Shown here in pieces: positions 58,654 through 64,000 of a stretch of DNA of 64,000 nucleotides. A program made the position numbers and the translations under genes. Source of the stretch: Rhodamnia argentea. Taxonomy: Eukaryota > Streptophyta > Magnoliopsida > Myrtales > Myrtaceae. Where the stretch lies: contig NC_063156.1 in assembly GCF_020921035.1 (NCBI RefSeq), positions 29,188,283 through 29,252,282 on the forward strand, given 5' to 3'. The notes under the pieces were generated by a model. The model was not told where the DNA came from and did no database searches. It worked only from the letters and a program-made list of their open reading frames with translations. Position 1 is the stretch's first letter; every line of letters starts with the position of its first letter.

Positions 58654-59259
58654 TAGGGGTGAGCCGTTCCGGGTTTCTTATAAGTTCCACTTAGAACTTA
58701 GAACCTACCCTCCGGAACAGGTTCTTCATTTTTTGGAACCTGGAACCTACCCCGTCACGGGTTTTAGGGTCGGTTCCAGGGTACCCGAGAACCTATCAAT
58801 TTCTTTTATTTTATTTTTTTTCATTTTTAGTTAAGCAAAATAAAAGTGAACTCTACAACATCTAAGAAAAAGTAGAGGTAAGTGGTTTTAGGTTCCGTAC
58901 TGATTATATTTAGAACCTAAAACCAATCCATTGGAACATGTTTATCATTTTATGAACCCGAAACCTAACAATTTGTTTGGCTCCAAATTATATATTCATC
59001 ATCGGATGCCATAGAATATTGTAGGATTGTACAAAAAAATATACCAAGAAAAATATAAAAAATTATTTTAGGATCTAGGGTCCAGGTTCCAGGTTCCGGG
59101 TTCTAGATAGTAGAACCCGGAACCTACCCGTTGAAATAGGTTCATCAATTTTTGGAACCCGAAACCTACCCTACATACCTTATAACTTGAAACCAGGCCG
59201 GATCCTACTGATTTTTGTTACGGGTTCTCGGTTCTACCCCGAAACCATGCTCACCCCTA
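58654..59259. mobile_element. hAT-type MITE, 606 bp
   Basis: It starts TAGGGGTGAGC and ends with the exact reverse complement GCTCACCCCTA. The flanking 8-mers CACAAATC (58646-58653) and CTAAAATC (59260-59267) match at six positions, a decayed 8-bp target duplication as made by hAT transposases. The interior repeats GGAACCTGGAACCTACCC-type phrases on both strands, a self-similar inverted structure. No coding capacity. Confidence 0.8.
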
Positions 59260-61005
59260 CTAAAATCTACATGCAAGTAAAATGTGATTCAGATGGATAC
59301 AGGCCGACAGACTCCACCCTTGCCTAAATTCAAACAAAAACTCAGAACACGATCGAAAAATTCTATTTATCTACGGCACTTAAACTTGCATACTTATTCC
59401 TTTGAGTTGCTATGCCTGCCTATGTTTTGACGAACGGATCGGCTCGAGTCGATTTCTAACTTTCATCCACATTCCACGTATCGCCATTTTTGGAGATAGT
59501 ACCAATCGTTACTTAATAATGACAACAACCATAACATTTGCGTATATATAACCTTCACATAATAAGCCCTCTAGAATCGCGCGTTTGGTCGGAAGATGGA
59601 AGTAAAAAGGACAGTCCTTTTATTAATTACTAAACCAAGAAAATAACACTCTTAGTTGTCATTGTTTTCGAATTCGGTCCGATGGACTATTTTCAAGTTG
59701 TTATTGCTCATGTGTAATGGGAAAAAAAAAAGAAGAAAAAAGAAAACCCACAAATGAAAACAAATAAAAAAAAATAAAAACCGACAAATCAAGTCGGAAG
59801 GAGAGCCGACGACTCTCGGGTCAGTCTCGAACCGGTCGTTGTTCGCATAATCAAGCTCAATCCAACGGCCCAAGATGGCCCTAAGACTTTCATTCTTTTT
59901 GTTGACTTGACCGGCCGGTAGACGTCAAGCTCCGTTGACCCCCAAGTCTTCGCCGATGTTACAAAAAGTAGATGTTAATCCTGGTCATCAGATCCAACGG
60001 ATCCACCCTTTCGGTCTACAGATAGGATGGACGGCCCTTCTCCCACGTTCGACTGGACGCAAAGACCCCGTCAATAAAGCGGATGGACGGCCCCCTCTCA
60101 CGCGTCCGACTGGACCCAAGGAAACCCTCTCACACGTCCGACTGGACCCAAGGAAACAGACAGAGACAGAGACAGAGACAGAGACAGAGACAGAGACGTT
60201 TGTGGGTGTGTTCTAGTCTTTGTTATCGCCCCTTATTCTACGTTGATGTCGCCTTCAATGTGGAACCTGCGCTGTTTCCCTGGAGTTTCTCGAATGAGAC
60301 CATGCTCCGCACACAAAAGCTGTGTAAAAGTAAAAACGAGGAACTTGACTCCGCAGGCTTTGTGATCCTTCTGTGCGTTCTGCATGGTTCAATTGCCAAA
60401 CCCGGAACGCGCGCGCTTCGCCTTAGGACTCACCGCTTCGTATGTGCTCGAACATGGCTGTCTTAAACACGTATCTCCCTCTAGGATGCAAGCCAAATAC
60501 GTATCACGAGTTTGCAGATCCCATGTCTGCCGAACAGATTCGCCAAGCAACGAATACGAAGGACAGAGTACTCTGTTTTTGGTTGTTCCCCCCTTGAGGA
60601 TCGTGAGGCTGGTGCTCTGTCAATCTCTGTGGCATGGCAGTTCACATGTCTTCCTGGGTCGATCAAGCAATACTTTCTAAACCTGTGGAGGGAAAAACAA
60701 AGAAGACAAAAGGATCGTGTAACGACTGATATTACCATATTCATATATATAATTCTATGTACACAACGCAACAGAACCAGTCATGCGCAACATCCACTCG
60801 GCATTTGTTTCTTTCCCTCCGCCCAATGGTACTATCATCATCATCCAGTCGATTGAAGAGAAGCTTCAAGATCATTTCCTTATAGCAATTTGCAATTGAA
60901 AAAGTAAATCCAGCTCCAATCACTATGCTTGTTCGAAGAACCTCCTGTGGTTTTCATTCCCTTTCTTCAGCCGGAAAAGTAAAAGCATGAATACAAACAA
61001 AAATC
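59260..61005. other. Intergenic with no supported gene
   Basis: Open frames at 59935-60216, 60083-60466 and 60481-60856 overlap each other on both strands, share no recognisable domain, and cross a hexamer repeat, so none is accepted. Part of this region is the distal promoter of the receptor kinase gene. Confidence 0.4.
60156..60197. repeat. CAGAGA hexamer repeat
   Basis: About seven tandem copies of CAGAGA, without interruption. Confidence 0.9.
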
Positions 61006-61407
61006 GGCTAAAGTACACTAGAAGTATCAACACTCGTGTATGACGCTCATTTTAGTGCCAAAACTTTTAAAACGATCACTTAAGTGCTAATTCTTTTAAA
61101 AAAACGATTACTTAAGTGTCAACTTCTTTTAAAAACGATCACTTCGGTGCCAACTCTAATTTTAAGGCGACGTGACTTGTCAGAAATCCGACACGTGCTA
61201 TTGTCGGAAATCCGACACGTGCTATTTTTTTATTAATATTTGAGCTGACGTGTGTCGGTGGAGTTGATTGAAGTGATCATTTTTTTTAAAAATTGATATT
61301 TAAATGATCGTTTAAAAAAAATTGGCACTTAAGTGATCGGTTTGAAAGTTTTACTACTAAAGTAAACGTCGTATATAAGTTTTGACACTTGTAATGTATT
61401 TAAGCTA
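61006..61407. mobile_element. Inverted-repeat element (Mutator-like), 402 bp, in the SOBIR1-like promoter
   Basis: The arms are inverted copies: GGCTAAAGTACACTAGAAGT at the left and, on the reverse strand at the right, TAGCTTAAATACATTACAAG, continuing into ...GTGTCAAAACTTATATACGAC. The target duplication ACAAAAATC is a perfect 9-mer (60997-61005 and 61408-61416), the Mutator length. The centre has two direct copies of a 24-bp unit ending in ACACGTGCTA. It has no coding capacity. It ends about 255 bp before the ATG of the receptor kinase. Confidence 0.85.
61192..61221 (+). promoter_or_regulatory. Two G-box/ABRE motifs, 24 bp apart
   Basis: CACGTG occurs at 61192-61197 and 61216-61221, both in the context GACACGTGC, which fits G-box and ABRE consensus. 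They lie inside the inserted inverted-repeat element, about 440-470 bp upstream of the ATG at 61663. Binding by bZIP or bHLH factors is possible but inferred only. Confidence 0.6.
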
Positions 61408-61662
61408 ACAAAAATCTATAAACTGATCCTGACCTGATGGATTGAAAAGCAAGTCAATGCACATGGCCCCATTAAGCGCAATATTTTCCACACAGGTTCT
61501 GCTTAAAAAGCCAACCACGCACTGATCATCCAACATGGTAAGTACCAAAGAGGAAATAGCCAAAAAAAAAATCTCGGATTCCTCATAGTGAAATATAGCC
61601 TCAGTTCAAGTCCATCAGAGCTCTTAATCTAACACAACCCCCTCGCCGGAATCCGCCACCAT

Positions 61663-63564
61663 ATGGCGCCTGCTGCCGGCGGCAAAACCCGCCTTCTCCT
61701 TCTGTCCATGCTTTCTCTCCTCGTCCTAGCCCATGCAAGATTGGTTCTTGACCGTTCGGATCTCGATGCCCTCAAAACCATCCGAAAGGACATGGGCATC
61801 GACATTCAGCTCCATCTAGCCTCCACCAAACCATGCAACCTACCTGGCGTAATCTGCGAAAGAAGGCTCACAAGCAACAACACTTATGTCCTGAGAATCA
61901 CAAGGCTCATCTTCAAGTCGCAACAGCTTAAGGGGTCGCTCTCCCCGGCAATCGGACAGCTTTCCGAACTCAAAGAGCTCTCCCTGTCCAACAACAAGCT
62001 TGTTGACCAACTACCTTCCCAGATTGTTAACTGTACCAAACTGGAAATTCTGAACCTCAGAAACAACAGGTTTTCAGGAAACATTCCATCTGAATTGTCA
62101 TCTCTCGTTCGCCTCCGAGTGCTTGACGTTGGATCAAATAAATTCACTGGGGATTTGAGTTTCCTGAAGTATTTCCCCAACCTGGAAAAACTCTCTCTCT
62201 CAGATAATCTCTTTACAGGGAAAATTCCAGCTTCCATACGCTCATTCCGGAATCTCCGCTCCTTTGATGTTTCGGGGAACTTGTTTCTTGAAGGTCCAGT
62301 GCCATCGCTGAACAGAGTTGAACCATCCAATGACAATCTACCAAGACGTTACATTTTTGTAGAGAGTCCCGGCATGAGATCCAACGGTTCGGCGGCTGCA
62401 CCAGCATCACGGCAAGCTTCAAATACTGCTCCAGCTCCTTCTCCGTCAGAAATGAAGCCGCACAAAGGTCACAACGGCCAAAGGAAGCTAAGTGGGTGGC
62501 TACTGGGTTTCCTAGCTGGAGCAACTGCTGGAATGGTATCGGGGTTCGTTTTCTCGCTGCTCTTTAGGCTGGCCTTGGCAGCAATCCGAGGGGGACGCAG
62601 AGACTCCGGCCCGGCAATCTTTAGCCCGTTGATCAAGAAAGCCGAGGATTTGGCTTTCTTGGAAAGCGAAGAGGGGCTGTCGTCGCTGGAAATCATTGGC
62701 AGAGGTGGCTGCGGGGAAGTTTACAAGGCCGAGTTACCTGGAAGTAATGGAAAGATGATTGCTATAAAGAAGATACTGCAACCTCCCAGGGATGCAACAG
62801 AGCTAACAGAAGAAGACACCAGGGACTTAGACAGGAAAATGCGCCAAATTCGGTCTGAGATACAAACTGTTGGCCAGATACGGCATCGAAATTTACTTCC
62901 CTTGCTGGCCCACCTAACTCGTTCAGACTGCCACTTACTAGTGTATGAGTACATGAAGAATGGAAGTTTACAGGATTTACTACAGAAGGTTTCACAAGGT
63001 CTGACAGAGTTGGATTGGCTCACGAGGTACCGAATTGCGGTGGGAGTGGCAGCCGGGCTCGAATATCTCCACATGAACCACACTCCGAGGATCATCCACC
63101 GAGACCTCAAGCCTGCCAACGTCCTTCTAGATGATGACATGGAGGCCCGAATATCTGACTTCGGGCTTGCAAAAGCTATGCCCGATAATGATACTCATGT
63201 TACGAGCTCCAATGTCGTAGGGACTTTGGGATATATCGCACCAGAATACCATCTGACTTCCAAGTTCACGGAGAAGAGCGATATATACAGCTTTGGCGTT
63301 CTGCTTGCCGCCCTGGTCATCGGAAAGCTACCGTCAGACGAGTTTTTCCAACACACCCAAGAAATAAGTCTGGTCAAGTGGTTGAGAAATGTGATGGCTT
63401 CGGACAAGCCTCAACAAGCAATTGACCAAAAGTTGATTGGCAATGGGTTCGAGGAGCAAATGCTGCTGGTTTTAAAGGTCGCCAACTTCTGTACACGGGA
63501 TGACCCAAAGAACAGGCCCAACAGTAAGGACGTGCGATGCATGTTATCTCAGATTAAGCACTAA
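61663..63564 (+). CDS. SOBIR1: SOBIR1-like leucine-rich-repeat receptor kinase
   Basis: SOBIR1 is the constitutive adaptor kinase of LRR receptor-like proteins in plant immunity and acts with BAK1. One uninterrupted frame of 633 residues; the Arabidopsis protein is about 641 and also intronless. Signal peptide about 1-26; N-terminal cap with C58 and C65; about five LRRs (about 78-215); a Pro/Ala/Ser-rich juxtamembrane segment; a membrane helix about 277-307 containing G278, G282, G286, G290 and G294, the run of GxxxG motifs known for SOBIR1 association with receptor-like proteins. Kinase: glycine loop G-R-G-G-C-G (346-351), K369 in I-A-I-K, H-R-D 479-481, D-F-G 499-501, G-T-L-G-Y-I-A-P-E-Y (520-529). 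All catalytic residues are present. The ATG at 61663 follows GCCACCAT. The call rests on my recognition, not an alignment. Confidence 0.9.
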   Translation: MAPAAGGKTRLLLLSMLSLLVLAHARLVLDRSDLDALKTIRKDMGIDIQLHLASTKPCNLPGVICERRLTSNNTYVLRITRLIFKSQQLKGSLSPAIGQLSELKELSLSNNKLVDQLPSQIVNCTKLEILNLRNNRFSGNIPSELSSLVRLRVLDVGSNKFTGDLSFLKYFPNLEKLSLSDNLFTGKIPASIRSFRNLRSFDVSGNLFLEGPVPSLNRVEPSNDNLPRRYIFVESPGMRSNGSAAAPASRQASNTAPAPSPSEMKPHKGHNGQRKLSGWLLGFLAGATAGMVSGFVFSLLFRLALAAIRGGRRDSGPAIFSPLIKKAEDLAFLESEEGLSSLEIIGRGGCGEVYKAELPGSNGKMIAIKKILQPPRDATELTEEDTRDLDRKMRQIRSEIQTVGQIRHRNLLPLLAHLTRSDCHLLVYEYMKNGSLQDLLQKVSQGLTELDWLTRYRIAVGVAAGLEYLHMNHTPRIIHRDLKPANVLLDDDMEARISDFGLAKAMPDNDTHVTSSNVVGTLGYIAPEYHLTSKFTEKSDIYSFGVLLAALVIGKLPSDEFFQHTQEISLVKWLRNVMASDKPQQAIDQKLIGNGFEEQMLLVLKVANFCTRDDPKNRPNSKDVRCMLSQIKH

Positions 63565-64000
63565 GCCTCTGTGTAGATGGTGTGCTCCCAAATATATCAC
63601 AGATAGTCCTATGAAGCTTAAGATGTGTCTACTATTATTTCTATGTTAATGCAATTTCCCTATCTTCTTATCCATTTGCTAACTCGTACAATTCTGAAAC
63701 AAGAAAAGAGAGGCAAAAAGCTTCGGCTACCTTGCAAAGCAGCACTAGCAATTCAATACGTCTTTAAAGTCTTAAGATAATTGAGATAGATTGTCAACCT
63801 AGACATCACGCCACTCTTGTTTTCCGGGCTTAGCACAAGACGTGTCAGAATAATTTACGTACCTAAAAGGATCACACTCCCTGCTCACCGAGCTTAGTGC
63901 TCACCCAACAATGAGATAATCCAAGCATTTTATCATATGGGCCCCTTCTATCATCTCTAATTTGGACATGGAATGATGTGTACACAGCACTAGTTATGAT
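63565..64000. other. 3' flank of the receptor kinase
   Basis: Probable 3' untranslated region and spacer. TGTTAATGCAATTTCC near 63643 may lie near the polyadenylation site. No further gene is visible before the window ends. Confidence 0.35.

Noticed and set aside
59935..60856. Four overlapping open frames of about 90-130 codons
   Set aside because: No domain, overlapping on both strands, one crossing a hexamer microsatellite; no exon-like borders around them.
1..64000. tRNA, rRNA, CRISPR arrays, operons and ribosome binding sites
   Set aside because: None was recognised. The window is plant nuclear DNA, where CRISPR arrays and bacterial-type operons are not expected; short tRNA genes could still have been missed by eye.

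Overview
This window is nuclear DNA from a flowering plant (a dicot). The evidence is intron-containing genes with GT..AG junctions, plastid-targeted proteins, a SOBIR1-type receptor kinase, and plant copia, CACTA, Mutator, Harbinger and hAT transposons. The gene content and the recurrent Mutator-like repeats would suit a woody Myrtales genome such as Eucalyptus or Syzygium, but the species call is an inference. Nothing prokaryotic or viral is present.

Layout. Bases 1-2.0 kb are AT-rich degenerate repeats. Bases 2.0-6.06 kb plus 32.0-32.8 kb are a diverged tandem duplication around a small lipid-transfer-protein-like gene, of which one frameshifted copy remains (5166-5545). Unit 2 is split by a very large CACTA transposon (about 6058-32007). 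A copia retrotransposon (6869-15736, TSD AAAAG) sits inside the CACTA element, and a 3.37-kb solo LTR (8861-12233, TSD TATAT) sits inside the copia element, giving three nested levels. The CACTA element carries decayed TNPD-like (17.9-21.7 kb) and TNPA-like (25.1-27.0 kb) genes. It also carries host gene fragments: a rearranged, partly duplicated methionine synthase (MetE), a GABA/amino-acid transporter piece, and possibly a metallo-hydrolase piece. It ends in subterminal repeats, but no right terminus was found.

The right half is genic. Quinolinate synthase (8 exons, minus, 33931-38824), a chloroplast two-RRM ribonucleoprotein (4 exons, plus, 51087-53418) and protein-L-isoaspartate O-methyltransferase (4 exons, minus, 54435-57662) appear intact. 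From memory, their Arabidopsis relatives (At5g50210, At5g50250, At5g50240) are also near neighbours, so this looks like conserved microsynteny. A dead raffinose-synthase/SIP-like gene (45.65-49.39 kb) lies between the first two. An intronless 633-residue SOBIR1-like receptor kinase (61663-63564) closes the window; a 402-bp inverted-repeat element carrying two G-boxes ends about 255 bp upstream of its ATG.

How the genes work. Quinolinate synthase acts in plastid NAD biosynthesis. The RNP binds plastid transcripts. The methyltransferase repairs isoaspartyl damage in proteins. SOBIR1 is the adaptor kinase for receptor-like proteins in immunity. They do not form one pathway. Each of the first three has a CT-rich tract on its sense strand shortly before the ATG. 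Exons were placed by eye from conserved protein sequence and GT/AG sites; no alignment software was used.
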